A stretch of 64,000 nucleotides of DNA from Bradyrhizobium oligotrophicum S58 (lineage in GTDB: Bacteria > Pseudomonadota > Alphaproteobacteria > Rhizobiales > Xanthobacteraceae): the NCBI RefSeq assembly GCF_000344805.1, contig NC_020453.1, forward strand, positions 1,798,001 through 1,862,000, read 5' to 3'. Of the stretch, positions 1 through 8,604 are shown one piece after another. Below the pieces are notes generated by a model. The model worked only from the letters and a program-made list of their open reading frames with translations, was not told the origin of the DNA and made no database searches. The translations under genes were made by a program, and so were the position numbers. Every line of letters starts with the position of its first letter. Within the stretch, counting starts at the first letter, position 1.

Positions 1-193
1 GAAGTCGGTCGCGAAGCTTACTTGTTAGATCGGCCTCAAAGAAGCGATCTCCGGCTTCAAAGGCCGGCTTTATGAGATCCTGGAATGCACCCGGGACTTC
101 CAGGATCGCAAACCCCTCCCTCTCAATCTCGTCGATGCATCCGTCACTTATCGGGAGGTCGGAAGGCATGCATAATTCCGAGTTATGCTTCAT
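1..193 (-). CDS. 5' end of a gene cut by the window edge; oxygenase-like N-terminus, function unproven
   Basis: A minus-strand frame stays open from an ATG at 193 to base 1, giving 64 visible codons. The ATG is preceded by GAGGG seven bases upstream, a good ribosome-binding site, and a second in-frame ATG lies at 169. The visible protein starts MKHNSELCMPSDL and has an acidic helix (CIDEIEREGF) followed by a hydrophobic strand (AILEVPG) and a segment ending AGDRFFEAD. That order loosely recalls the N-terminal region of 2-oxoglutarate/Fe(II) or isopenicillin-N-synthase-like oxygenases, where GF.v..v precedes an FF motif. The catalytic region is outside the window, so the family is only a guess. 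Third-position GC is lower than in most neighbouring genes. Confidence 0.6.
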   Translation of the reverse strand, partial: MKHNSELCMPSDLPISDGCIDEIEREGFAILEVPGAFQDLIKPAFEAGDRFFEADLTSKLRDRL

Positions 194-1167
194 TGGAATG
201 CCCTCTATGCTATCGCCTGGAGAGCAAAAAACAATCCCTCAACCGCTAATTTAGATGACCAACCCGAGGGGCAGTGCGACCGCCCTAGATCGGCCTCGCG
301 ATCGCCCCCATAAACCAGTAAGCCAGAATGCGCTTGTGGAATTACGGTGACGCTCCACGGCAAGGCCTTCTCTCCCTCCGTTCCTGCCCGACGGGCAATT
401 CCCATATCCCCGTCATGCGCCAACTGCCCGTCGAGCCAGTTTGTCGCACGCGCTGGGCTTGCCACGTCGGGCAAATCACCTCGATGATCCCGGCCATCCC
501 GTTCGCGATGAAGAGGGGCGTTTCGGCCGATCGTCACGAGGCGTAGCAGCGGGGAGCGGTGGACGTATCGGGCTTGGGGCTCTGCATCTCGCGGGCCGGC
601 GAGCAAGTCTGGTGCGGACGGTCAAGTCGTAGGGTCCTGGCATCCCGATGCCGATGTCCCGCGCAACGCGCGCAAGCGCGTTGTCGCGAACGGTGACCAG
701 AAAGCCCGGCGCACCGGGGAGACTACGAAGCAGCCGTAAAACCATCGCGCAGGGAAGGCCGGGTCATTCCGGCTGTACCTGTGGTTCCTGCCCCGTGCAA
801 TTTTTCCGCACGGGGGCCACGGGCCTCAGCCGAGGCTCGGCCTTCCCTGCGCCCTCTGATCGAAGGAGGGGCACGACCCCCGTAAACCTCGGGCGCAATT
901 GCGCTGCGAGACAACATTGTGCTGTCCGCCGAGCAGATCGGCGACGGCGTCACCGCCGGCCGGGATCGAACGGCTGCGTGACCCGCGCGGGGCACCGAGC
1001 GATGATTATTCGGGCACCGCTTGCCACATCTGCTCCACTTTGTCGGCGCAAATCCGCCCCGGATGAATCCCTAAAACTCAGGTAAGCCCTTCAAAAGTAA
1101 GATTTTGGCAATCAATCAAACGCTAACTAAGGTTACCAAGGGCTCAACGTCATCTGGAGACTTGAAC
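194..1167. other. Intergenic stretch without a convincing gene
   Basis: This stretch separates the truncated minus-strand gene from the plus-strand Lys/Pro-rich protein. Several short frames are open on both strands, but none has a ribosome-binding site plus sensible composition. Its main content is the structured repeat at 389-856. I see nothing definable in 194-388 or 857-1167. Confidence 0.6.
389..856 (+). repeat. Long structured intergenic repeat, copy A
   Basis: The segment is clearly homologous to the reverse complement of 14757-15220 (copy B) over its full length. Shared blocks include ACGGGCA...CTGCCCGTCG near the left end, GTCGGGCAAATCA, GAGGGGCGTT followed by CGATCGTCACGA, GGTCCTGGC, CACCGGGGAGA and ACCATCGCGCAGGGAA. 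The right end is a nested hairpin. Perfect 14-bp outer arms lie at 748-761 and 838-851, an inner stem CCTGTGG/CCACGGG is paired with one wobble, and an apical stem CCCCGTGC/GCACGGGG (791-815) encloses a T-rich loop. Both stems differ in sequence from copy B yet keep their pairing. I recall similar dispersed elements in Bradyrhizobium but cannot verify this. Confidence 0.8.
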
Positions 1168-3141
1168 GTGAGCGAGCAAAAGGCCGAACAGACCAGCCTT
1201 GGCGTGGCCAGTGCTGAGACGGCGCCGAAGACCTCCGCGTCCCCCGACGTTACCGATAACGCCGTGCCGGCGATCGCACCGGTCGCACAGGCGATGATCT
1301 CGCCCGATCACGAAGCGCCGGCGGCCGATCGGCCCAGCTTCGACGAGAAAGCCGCGGTCATCGACGTTCCCGCCGTGGCGCCCGAGGCCAAGCCCGCGCT
1401 GGTCGTCGTAGAGGCCGCGAGGGCCGAAACCAAGTCTGAGTCCAAGCCTGAGAGCCCGCCCGCGGCGGCCAAGGTCGAGCCGGTCAAGGCTGACGTCACG
1501 AAAGCCGGGCAGGCGACGTTGGAGCCGGAGGTCGGCAAGGCGGAGCCCAAGCGGCTCGACCTGGTCAAGTCCGACAAGACCAGGTCCGACAAGGTCAAGC
1601 CGGAGACGGCCAAAGCCGAGGCGATCAAGACCGATGCGATCAAGCCCAGTGTTGCCAAGGCGGACCAGCTCAAGGCCTCTGTCGGCCAGGGCACGCCCGG
1701 CCAGAGCGTTCCCAAGCCGCCTTCGACGATCCTGGATCTGATCAGGACCGAGCCGGTCAAGTCGGAGCCGATCAAGACCGCCGTGGCGGGCGACCTCCTC
1801 AGGGTCGAAACGCCCAAGCTGTCGGCGCTGGCCACCAACGCTCCGAAGATCGGCCCGATGGCGACCACCGCGTCCAAACCCGAGGCGCCGATCAAGCCGG
1901 ACGCGCCGAGCAAGCCGGCGGCCGCCGCGAAGCCGGAGACCGTGGCGAAGACAGAGACCGTGGCCAGGCCAGAAGCTGTGGCCAAGCCAGAGGTGTCCGT
2001 GAAGCCGGAATTGGCCGCAAAGCCCGAACCGTCCGTGAAGCTCGAACCGCCTGTGAAGCCTGAGCCAGCCGTCAAGCCGGAAGCTCCGCTGAAGCGCCCA
2101 GTCGTGGTTTCCGAACCGGCTCGCACGGCGGTCACGGCCGCGGCCGTGGTCGATAGGGCCGCTGCCTGGGCCAAGGCCAAGTTCAGGGCCAAGTTCAAGG
2201 CCGAGCCGTTCAAATCCGGTGCGGCCGCCAAGGCGCCGCCCGTTGCCGCGACGGCGGCCGGCGCGACTGGCGCCGGTGCGGCGTTGCCGCCACCGCAACC
2301 GGGCAAGGCCGCGTCGTCCCGCATTCCGGTCACAGGCCGGCCCGGCCTTCCGGCTGCGGCCGCGATCCTGCTGCTGGCGATGGTGGTCGGTGGCGTTGCC
2401 GGTGGTCTGGTGACGATGACCCTGGTCGATCGCTCCGGCGGCGGCGTGGCCGAGAGCACCGGAGGCGTCGCGACGGACGGGACGCTCGCCGCGACCGTGT
2501 CGCGGATCGACAATGACGTCGCCGCGCTGAAGGCGAGCCTGGAGCAGACCAATCAGACCAGCCTGGTCGAGCTGAACAAGTCTGCCGAACGTCTCGACCG
2601 GCTCGAGAAGGTGCTGGGCGAACTCGCCACCAAGTCTTCGGGCAAGCCGACCGAGCTGCAGCGGCTCAGCGAGGCCGTGGACCGGCTGCGCGCCGCACAG
2701 GCTTCGGCGACCTCGCAGGCGGCCGCTCGCGACAACGCTGCGTCGGTGCCTCAGGCGGTCGGCGCGATCAATGCGGCGGCGCCGCCGGCAGGCGTGGCGA
2801 GCCGGCAGGAGGCGAGCCGGACCGAGCCGGCCAGGACCGAGGCCAAGACCGAGGCCAGCCGGACCGAGCCAAGCAGGACCGATGCTGCGCGTGCCGATGC
2901 CGCCCGCGCCGAGGCGGCGAGGGCCGAGGCGAGCCGGGCTGAGACCGCCAAACCCAAGGTGGTCGATGGCTGGGTGCTGCGCGACGTCGGCCGCGGCGGA
3001 GCGCTGATCGAGGGCCGCGGCGGCCTCTACGAGGTCTATGCCGGCGATCCCGTGCCCGGACTCGGCAAGGTCGATGCGATCCGCAAGCAGGACGGCCGCT
3101 GGGTGGTCTTCACCACCAAGGGGCTTGTCGTCGCGCGCTGA
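1168..3141 (+). CDS. Lys/Pro/Glu/Ala-rich single-pass membrane protein of unknown function
   Basis: About 657 residues. I prefer GTG 1168 because GGAGA lies eight bases upstream; the frame also allows TTG 1105, which has a weaker site. The first ~330 residues are low complexity, dominated by AKPE, VKPE, KTE and PVKSEP-type repeats. One strongly hydrophobic segment (roughly residues 391-421, AAAAILLLAMVVGGVAGG) is followed by a predicted coiled coil (AALKASLEQTN, KVLGELATK). Next comes a second Ala/Arg/Glu-rich repeat tract (RTEPART, ARADAARAEA). The last ~55 residues form a compact Gly-rich domain (GWVLRDVGRGGALIEGRGG...). The architecture suggests a cytoplasmic disordered arm, one membrane anchor and a periplasmic domain. 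I do not recognise a characterised family. A strong hairpin follows the stop. Confidence 0.85.
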   Translation: MSEQKAEQTSLGVASAETAPKTSASPDVTDNAVPAIAPVAQAMISPDHEAPAADRPSFDEKAAVIDVPAVAPEAKPALVVVEAARAETKSESKPESPPAAAKVEPVKADVTKAGQATLEPEVGKAEPKRLDLVKSDKTRSDKVKPETAKAEAIKTDAIKPSVAKADQLKASVGQGTPGQSVPKPPSTILDLIRTEPVKSEPIKTAVAGDLLRVETPKLSALATNAPKIGPMATTASKPEAPIKPDAPSKPAAAAKPETVAKTETVARPEAVAKPEVSVKPELAAKPEPSVKLEPPVKPEPAVKPEAPLKRPVVVSEPARTAVTAAAVVDRAAAWAKAKFRAKFKAEPFKSGAAAKAPPVAATAAGATGAGAALPPPQPGKAASSRIPVTGRPGLPAAAAILLLAMVVGGVAGGLVTMTLVDRSGGGVAESTGGVATDGTLAATVSRIDNDVAALKASLEQTNQTSLVELNKSAERLDRLEKVLGELATKSSGKPTELQRLSEAVDRLRAAQASATSQAAARDNAASVPQAVGAINAAAPPAGVASRQEASRTEPARTEAKTEASRTEPSRTDAARADAARAEAARAEASRAETAKPKVVDGWVLRDVGRGGALIEGRGGLYEVYAGDPVPGLGKVDAIRKQDGRWVVFTTKGLVVAR

Positions 3142-3165
3142 CGACCCATCTCATTGAATGAAGCC

Positions 3166-3201
3166 GACGAGGCGCCTCACTGCGACGTGAGGCGCCTCGT
3201 C
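3166..3201 (+). terminator. Perfect 15-bp hairpin after the Lys/Pro-rich gene
   Basis: Arms at 3166-3180 and 3187-3201 (GACGAGGCGCCTCAC and its exact complement) enclose a 6-base loop 24 bases after the stop codon. There is no U-tract on either side, so it may be an atypical terminator or an RNA-stabilising hairpin. Confidence 0.6.
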
Positions 3202-3292
3202 GCACAATGGCCCTGATACGCCGCCTTTCGGCTATTTTCGTTCAGTAGCAAGCCGGCGTGCGGCGGGGCCGATGACCTGGTTCGCGCGATCG

Positions 3293-4879
3293 ATGCGAAA
3301 GAGGAGGCAGGTCTTGCGAGTGTCGGTGTTGGGCCTGTTGCTGCTGTGTTCCGGCGCGCTCGCGCATGCGGACGAGAGCGCGCCGATCGAGCGGGGCGCT
3401 GCGGTTCTCGAGCCATTCGCGCTGCGTGAGCTCGACAAGGGACCGTTCGGCCTCGGCCGGATGCTCACGCCCGCGAGCGATGCGCCGCTGACCGACGCCG
3501 CGCTGTTCGCGCTGCCATCGATGACGCCCGTGCGCAAGGCGCTCGACGTCGACCTCGACCGCTATGTCGAAAAGCACAAGGCGTCGCTGCCGAACGAGAG
3601 CATCGGCGTCGGGACGTCCTACGCGTTTCAGCTGTTCGATCGCACCGTGCTGGATTCGCCCGATGCGCGCTTCGTGCTGGCGGGCGTCGTCAACCGCATG
3701 GATCGTGCCTTCGTCGATCCTGCCCATTGCGGCGAGGTCCGGCTGCTGTACCGCCTGACGCGCACCACGCCGCCGGAGGCCAAGGCGCCGCCGGAGGCCA
3801 AGGGGGGAGAGATCGCCTCGCCGCGGCTGCCGATGACCCTCAACATCGTGCTCAAGGCGCGCAGCGACGAGCAGGCCAAGGCCAATGCGCCCAGTTGCGC
3901 CGAGATCGCCAAGCGCTGGCTGGCGACATCGGACCTGCAGCTGACAGGCGCTGCGCTCGCGGAGAAGCTGATGGCGCCGGACGGGCCGCTGGCGCTGATC
4001 CGGCCGGAGAACATTCACCGCATCGAGACCAATCTGCAGATCGCGCATGCGCCGAAATCGGCGATCCGCGATTTCCGCACCGACTACATGATGAAGGTGT
4101 TCGACTATCAGGCCGCGAGTGGCACCTTCGAGGAAGCCGTGCTGGAGGATCAGATCGACCGCGACCGGCTGCTGGCGGATGCAGCGCTGGCGCGCGAGTT
4201 CAAGGGGTGGCTGCTGGATCCCGTGCATCTCGGCGAGCTCGACCGTGGCATGGCCGTGATCCCGGACAAGTTCCTGGCCAAGGTGGCGGTGGCGCCGACG
4301 CCGGTCGGCTTCGTCAACTCCGATCTGCTGCCGGCCTACGGCCTAGTGCAGGGAGAGGCGAGCGGACCGGCTCCTGTGTTCACCGAGAGCGACGTGGTCG
4401 GAGCGCTGGAGAAGGCGGCCGCGCAGGGGATCGCGCTGCAGAACATCCAGTCGGTCGCCGGCTTCGAGCGCCGTCTCAACGATTCCAGCTGTGGCGGCTG
4501 TCATCAGACCCGCGGCATCGGCGGCTTCCACTTCCCCGGCGTCGACTGGATGGCGGAGAAGCCGTCCAACACGGTGGTGGTACCGGGCTCGCCGCATTTC
4601 TTCGGCGACCAGGTCCGCCGCCGCGACATCCTCACCGCCATCAGCGAAGGCCGCGCGCCGGATTTCTCGCGCGGCTTTGCCAGCCGTCCCCAGTTGCGCG
4701 GCAATGATGAGCTCGCCGGCACCGTCTACAATGACGGCTGGGGCGGGCATTGCTATGCGGGCCGCACCGAGGCCGCGGACAACGACAAGAGCTTTTCGAC
4801 CTGGACCTGCGCCGCCAACCTGTCCTGTCAGACCGGTCCGGCAACGCGGTTTGGCATGTGCTTCATCGCGACGCGATAG
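3293..4879 (+). CDS. Exported protein of unknown function with a single CxxCH haem-c motif
   Basis: About 528 residues. From ATG 3293 the N-terminus is MRKRRQVLRVSVLGLLLLCSG..AHA, a textbook Sec signal peptide. An upstream ATG at 3272 and a TTG at 3314 are alternatives; the TTG has AGGAGG six bases upstream and still leaves a signal peptide. One CGGCH motif occurs near residue 400 (DSSCGGCHQTRG), which would bind one c-type haem covalently if matured. Three further cysteines sit near the C-terminus (WTC, LSC, GMC). I recognise no catalytic family. The motif placement recalls large proteins with one C-terminal haem domain rather than small electron carriers. The gene converges with the CoA transferase, with one base between the stop codons. 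Confidence 0.85.
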   Translation: MRKRRQVLRVSVLGLLLLCSGALAHADESAPIERGAAVLEPFALRELDKGPFGLGRMLTPASDAPLTDAALFALPSMTPVRKALDVDLDRYVEKHKASLPNESIGVGTSYAFQLFDRTVLDSPDARFVLAGVVNRMDRAFVDPAHCGEVRLLYRLTRTTPPEAKAPPEAKGGEIASPRLPMTLNIVLKARSDEQAKANAPSCAEIAKRWLATSDLQLTGAALAEKLMAPDGPLALIRPENIHRIETNLQIAHAPKSAIRDFRTDYMMKVFDYQAASGTFEEAVLEDQIDRDRLLADAALAREFKGWLLDPVHLGELDRGMAVIPDKFLAKVAVAPTPVGFVNSDLLPAYGLVQGEASGPAPVFTESDVVGALEKAAAQGIALQNIQSVAGFERRLNDSSCGGCHQTRGIGGFHFPGVDWMAEKPSNTVVVPGSPHFFGDQVRRRDILTAISEGRAPDFSRGFASRPQLRGNDELAGTVYNDGWGGHCYAGRTEAADNDKSFSTWTCAANLSCQTGPATRFGMCFIATR

Positions 4880-4880
4880 T

Positions 4881-6089
4881 TCACGCCACCGCGCCCCGCG
4901 CGCGCAGGCCGCGGATGGCCTCGTCGTCGAAGCCGGCGCTGCGCAGGATCTCGTCGCTGTGCTCGCCGACGCCAGGCGGCTTGCGCGGCGCGACCTTGCG
5001 CTGGCCGTCGATCCAGATCGGGCTGTTGACCGTCAGCATGGTGTCGTTCTCGAACGGCACCAGCACCTCGTTCTCGATCATCTGTTTGTCGCCGGGGATG
5101 TCGTCGAGAATCCCGACCACGCCGAACACGAGCCCGCTGCCGTCGAGGATCTTGCGCCAATCGGCCAGCGGCCTGGTCGCGAACACCGCGTCGAATTCGT
5201 GGATCAGCTCGATCGAACGGGCGTGGCGGTCCGCCTTGGTGACGAAGCGCGGATCGTCGATCAGGTCGTCACGTCCTAGGCAACGGGCGAGGATCGGCCA
5301 TTGCTTCTCCTCGTTGAGCAGCGACAGCATGATCCAGCGGCCGTCCCGGCATTTGTAGTGGTTGGCCACCGCGTTCAGCGCCCGCTCGCGCGGCCGCCGC
5401 TCGACGAAGGTCGCGCCGCACAGCTTGGCCTGGGCCAGGACAGAGGCCGCCCAGACGCCGTTGGCCATCAGATTGGAGGCGACGTGGCTGCCCTTGCCGG
5501 TCCGCTCGCGCTGATAGAGCGCGGTGACGATGGCTCCGTAGAACGCCATGGCGCAGGGGTGATCGCCCATGCCGGCCACGGAGCGCGCGGGCGTGGTGCT
5601 CTCGTCGGCGCGCACCAGGTCCATCAGCCCCGAACGCGCCCAATAGGCGTTGCTGTCGAAGCCGGGCTTGTCCGCCTCCTCGCCCTTCTCGCCGTAGCCG
5701 GTGAACGACGCATAGATCAGCCGTGGATTCAGCGGGCCTAGCTTGTCATAGGTGAGACCGAGCTTGGCTCTCACTGAAGGCGGGAAGTTGGTGATGAACA
5801 CATCGGCGTCACCGACCAGCCGCTGCAACACGGCCTGGGCGTCGGGTTTCGACAGATCGAGCGCGATGCTGCGCTTGTTGCGGGCCTCAAGATACCACGC
5901 GTAGTTATGCTCGCTGCGCGGATAGCCCGGGAGGTTGGGCAGGTTGCGGTAGGGATCGCCGGCGCCCGGCGGCTCGATCTTGATGACGTCGGCGCCGAAA
6001 TCGGAAAGAACGGTCGCCGCTGCAGGCGCTGCAATGAAGCTCGCGCAGTCCAGCACCTTCAGGCCGTGGAAAATGCCTTTGTCGTCCAT
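4881..6089 (-). CDS. CaiB/BaiF family (family III) CoA transferase
   Basis: About 402 residues, normal for the family. The N-terminus LKVLDCASFIAAPAAATVLSDFGADVIKIEPPGAGDP is the characteristic family III signature, followed by SIALDLSKPDAQ and VFITNFPPSVRAKLGL. These enzymes move CoA between a CoA thioester and a free carboxylic acid through enzyme-bound anhydride intermediates, in the cytoplasm. I chose ATG 6089 because the family homology begins there; the frame extends upstream to 6323 with non-family sequence. No acyl-CoA partner genes lie next to it (a cold-shock gene is upstream), so the substrate cannot be inferred. It is distinct from the second family III enzyme at 23852-24964. Confidence 0.93.
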   Translation of the reverse strand: MDDKGIFHGLKVLDCASFIAAPAAATVLSDFGADVIKIEPPGAGDPYRNLPNLPGYPRSEHNYAWYLEARNKRSIALDLSKPDAQAVLQRLVGDADVFITNFPPSVRAKLGLTYDKLGPLNPRLIYASFTGYGEKGEEADKPGFDSNAYWARSGLMDLVRADESTTPARSVAGMGDHPCAMAFYGAIVTALYQRERTGKGSHVASNLMANGVWAASVLAQAKLCGATFVERRPRERALNAVANHYKCRDGRWIMLSLLNEEKQWPILARCLGRDDLIDDPRFVTKADRHARSIELIHEFDAVFATRPLADWRKILDGSGLVFGVVGILDDIPGDKQMIENEVLVPFENDTMLTVNSPIWIDGQRKVAPRKPPGVGEHSDEILRSAGFDDEAIRGLRARGAVA

Positions 6090-6331
6090 GAAGCGTCGCT
6101 CCCGTTCATTGCTTTCCGCATGCTGGAATTTTGTTTCTTGCGCGGTTCGGTCGCCATTTGACTCATCTCTGGCGGGCGAGGCAATGGCGGGGAGGGAGCT
6201 GAAACTACAAACAACAAAGATATGATCAGGAGCGGGCACCGCTCCTGCCTGGTCTCGTCTTACGCTGGCTTGGGTGGGGGAACGTTGCGCGCCGCAATGC
6301 CGTCGAGCGGAATGGCGCTGCACGTCGTCCG

Positions 6332-6532
6332 CTATACTTTGAGGTTCTCGGCCGAACTCCTGCCGCGGTTTGCGATCTCTTCATACTCGATCGTCTGGCC
6401 CTCATTGAGGGTCGTGAGCCCGGCCTTCTGCACTGCAGAGATATGGACGAAAATGTCTTTGCCCCCGGCCGCGGGCTGAATGAAACCGTAGCCCTTGGTC
6501 GGGTTGAACCACTTGACCGTACCTTTAGCCAT
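6332..6532 (-). CDS. cspA: Cold-shock protein, CspA type
   Basis: A 66-residue single cold-shock domain. It contains the RNA-binding motifs RNP1 (KGYGFIQ) and RNP2 (DIFVHIS) in standard order and starts [14 protein letters not shown], as alphaproteobacterial Csp proteins do. ATG 6532 follows a GGAGA ribosome-binding site; the frame is open upstream but without homology. Csp proteins bind single-stranded nucleic acid and melt RNA structure. The upstream 255 bases to the cyclase gene leave room for a long structured leader, typical of cold-shock genes, but I cannot assign a specific fold. The paralogue number cannot be judged from this window, so the symbol is generic. Confidence 0.95.
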   Translation of the reverse strand: MAKGTVKWFNPTKGYGFIQPAAGGKDIFVHISAVQKAGLTTLNEGQTIEYEEIANRGRSSAENLKV

Positions 6533-6787
6533 CCGTTGTCTCCGCGGGATCGATCCAGATCGAGCCGGCGGTCCCCGCAAACCGTCAAACCCGAAATTCA
6601 GAATACTGCGGTTGGGACAGGCTTGATAGCGCAAACAGCGGGCGCTTTTGACTCGAAATGATCGATATCATGGCGGCTTTGCGGCTTTTCATCGCCGTGC
6701 CACCTGGCATCCCGCGCGCTGCCGCCGACCCGCTGCAACTCTTCTCGATATGACTGCGCACGTCCCAAACAGGTTCAACGCGACCTC

Positions 6788-8521
6788 TCATGCAGCTGCG
6801 CCTTCGTCGGATTGCGCCTGCGCTGCGAGGTCGGCGGCCTCCATCGCCGTCCTGACACGCATCGGCTCGGCGCGGCCGCGGATCTCGACCTCCTGCTGCG
6901 GCAGCGTGTCCTGGGCAAGCCCCGCCCGCACGTAGACCTCGTCGGAGATGATCACCTGGCAGCCGAGCGTTTTCGTCAGATCCTGCAGCCGTGAGGCGAC
7001 GTTGACCGCGTCGCCGAGTGCGGTGAACACCATGTGGTCGCGATAGCCGATCTCGCCGACGATCACTTCGCCGCCGTGAATGCCGATGCCGAAACGGATC
7101 GGATCGTGCAGATCATGGCTGAGAACCGCGTTGAGCTCGGCGATATTGGCCGCGATGTCATGAGCGGCCTGGACTGCCTGGCCGCAGGCGACCTGCGGAG
7201 CGACCGCTAATCCGAACAGCGCGAGCATGCCGTCGCCGACGAACTGATTGGGCTGGCCGCCATTGCTCAGCACGGCCTGCGACACGGCGCCCAGGAAACG
7301 GTTGACGATGAACACGACGTCGAACGGCAGCCGCTTCTCGGCGAGGCTGGTCGACCCGCGCATGTCGACGAACAGGCTGACGAGATAGCGTTCCTGCCCG
7401 ATGCCCGCCCGCGGGTTACTGCGTTCGCCGGGCGCCAGGTTCGGCATGAACAGTTGAAAGAACGAAAGGTCGTCGGTGGGGCGCAGCTGACAGGCCAGCC
7501 TGATCGAAGGATCGGCCGCGCCGACCTGCTCCAGCACGAAAGCCTCGCGCACCGAGGGCTTCGGCAGCCCGCTGGTGTCGCCGATCACGCGGATACGGCA
7601 GGTCGAACAGCGGGCGCGGCCGCCGCACGTACTGGCATGGGGGACGTTGTTGCGCTGGCTCGCCTCCAGCACGGAAAGGCCTTTCGGCACCCGAATGGTG
7701 CGGCCATTGTTGTAGGACAGCGTCACCATGCCGCCGCGCCGCTCGTTCAGCGCCCGAACGCCTCGGGCTACCAGTACGATGCCGAGCAGGCCGAGATAGC
7801 CGATCAGGAACCCGTTCATGATAGTATCGAGCACGGCCTGCTCCGAGGCGATGCCCGTATGCCTCAAAGACAGGTTCTCGGCGCGCCACTGTATCGTCGC
7901 GCTGACGGCCATGACGTCACGGCCTCCCCTGTAGAAGCCGAGCAGCGCGAGCGCCGGGATCAGCACGGCGCTGGCGAGCAGCCACGGCGCGGCTTGCTTG
8001 TAGAACGGCTTGAGGCGCAGCCACATGTGCAGGCCGATGCAGCCATGCGTCCATGACGTCAGCAGCGCAGCCGACATCAGCCAGACGCGCCAGGATGGAC
8101 CGCTCCAATAGGAGTACAGAACCTGCGGGTAGAGCTTTTCCTGCCCATAAAGAGCCTGGCCGAGACGGACGCCGGCGATATGGCTGAAGATCAGCACCGG
8201 GATGCTCAGGCCGAGCACGAGCTGCAGCGGCTCCATCGTACCGCGGCTGAACTGCCGGCGCCGGTAGAGCGCCCACACGCCGAGACCACAATGGGTGAGA
8301 GCGGCGGCGTAGAACAGCACGGCGACCGGCCAGAACTGCCAGAACGCCATATGATAAGCGACGCCCTCGGCGAGCGCCTGCGGAGAGATGTTGCCGAGCG
8401 CATGATTGAGAAAATGGCTGAGCAGGTAGCTGAAGAGAATGATGCCGCAGATCAGCCTCACCTGCCGCACGCCGATGCCGCGGAAGACGGTTTGGAAACG
8501 ATGGGAAATGGAAATTGTCAT
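6788..8521 (-). CDS. Class III adenylate/guanylate cyclase fused to a [2Fe-2S] ferredoxin and a membrane cytochrome-b-like domain
   Basis: 577 residues in three parts. Residues ~20-255 hold about six membrane segments with histidines inside or beside them (H36, H40, H77, H114, H159, H165), resembling the haem-binding membrane anchors of succinate dehydrogenase. Residues ~265-350 are a plant-type [2Fe-2S] ferredoxin domain with the cysteine pattern C299-x5-C305-x2-C308...C344. Residues ~375-565 are a class III nucleotide cyclase domain with the metal-binding aspartates D386 (LFVDMRGST) and D430 (FVGDGMLALFG). It probably makes cAMP at the inner face of the membrane under redox control. Nucleotide specificity is not proven. 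It is divergent from the glycosyltransferase gene with under 90 bases between. Confidence 0.92.
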   Translation of the reverse strand: MTISISHRFQTVFRGIGVRQVRLICGIILFSYLLSHFLNHALGNISPQALAEGVAYHMAFWQFWPVAVLFYAAALTHCGLGVWALYRRRQFSRGTMEPLQLVLGLSIPVLIFSHIAGVRLGQALYGQEKLYPQVLYSYWSGPSWRVWLMSAALLTSWTHGCIGLHMWLRLKPFYKQAAPWLLASAVLIPALALLGFYRGGRDVMAVSATIQWRAENLSLRHTGIASEQAVLDTIMNGFLIGYLGLLGIVLVARGVRALNERRGGMVTLSYNNGRTIRVPKGLSVLEASQRNNVPHASTCGGRARCSTCRIRVIGDTSGLPKPSVREAFVLEQVGAADPSIRLACQLRPTDDLSFFQLFMPNLAPGERSNPRAGIGQERYLVSLFVDMRGSTSLAEKRLPFDVVFIVNRFLGAVSQAVLSNGGQPNQFVGDGMLALFGLAVAPQVACGQAVQAAHDIAANIAELNAVLSHDLHDPIRFGIGIHGGEVIVGEIGYRDHMVFTALGDAVNVASRLQDLTKTLGCQVIISDEVYVRAGLAQDTLPQQEVEIRGRAEPMRVRTAMEAADLAAQAQSDEGAAA

Positions 8522-8604
8522 GCGGTCCGTGTCATCGTGAACCGCGATGCTAGAGATTTATTCCCCGATGGCCTAGAGGGGCGGGCTGCGGGAGGTTGCG
8601 TGCA

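Noticed and set aside
648..1085. 145-residue plus-strand frame in the left intergenic region
   Set aside because: It lies over the structured repeat, is not matched by an equivalent frame in copy B and has Arg/Pro-rich shadow composition.
1921..2110. Tandem near-repeats in the Lys/Pro-rich gene considered as a CRISPR-like array
   Set aside because: The repeats are short, in frame and degenerate, encoding AKPE/VKPE units; there are no constant-length unique spacers.
1150..2552. Two long minus-strand frames opposite the Lys/Pro-rich gene
   Set aside because: Low-complexity shadows of the repeat region. The plus-strand frame has the start site, membrane segment and terminating hairpin.
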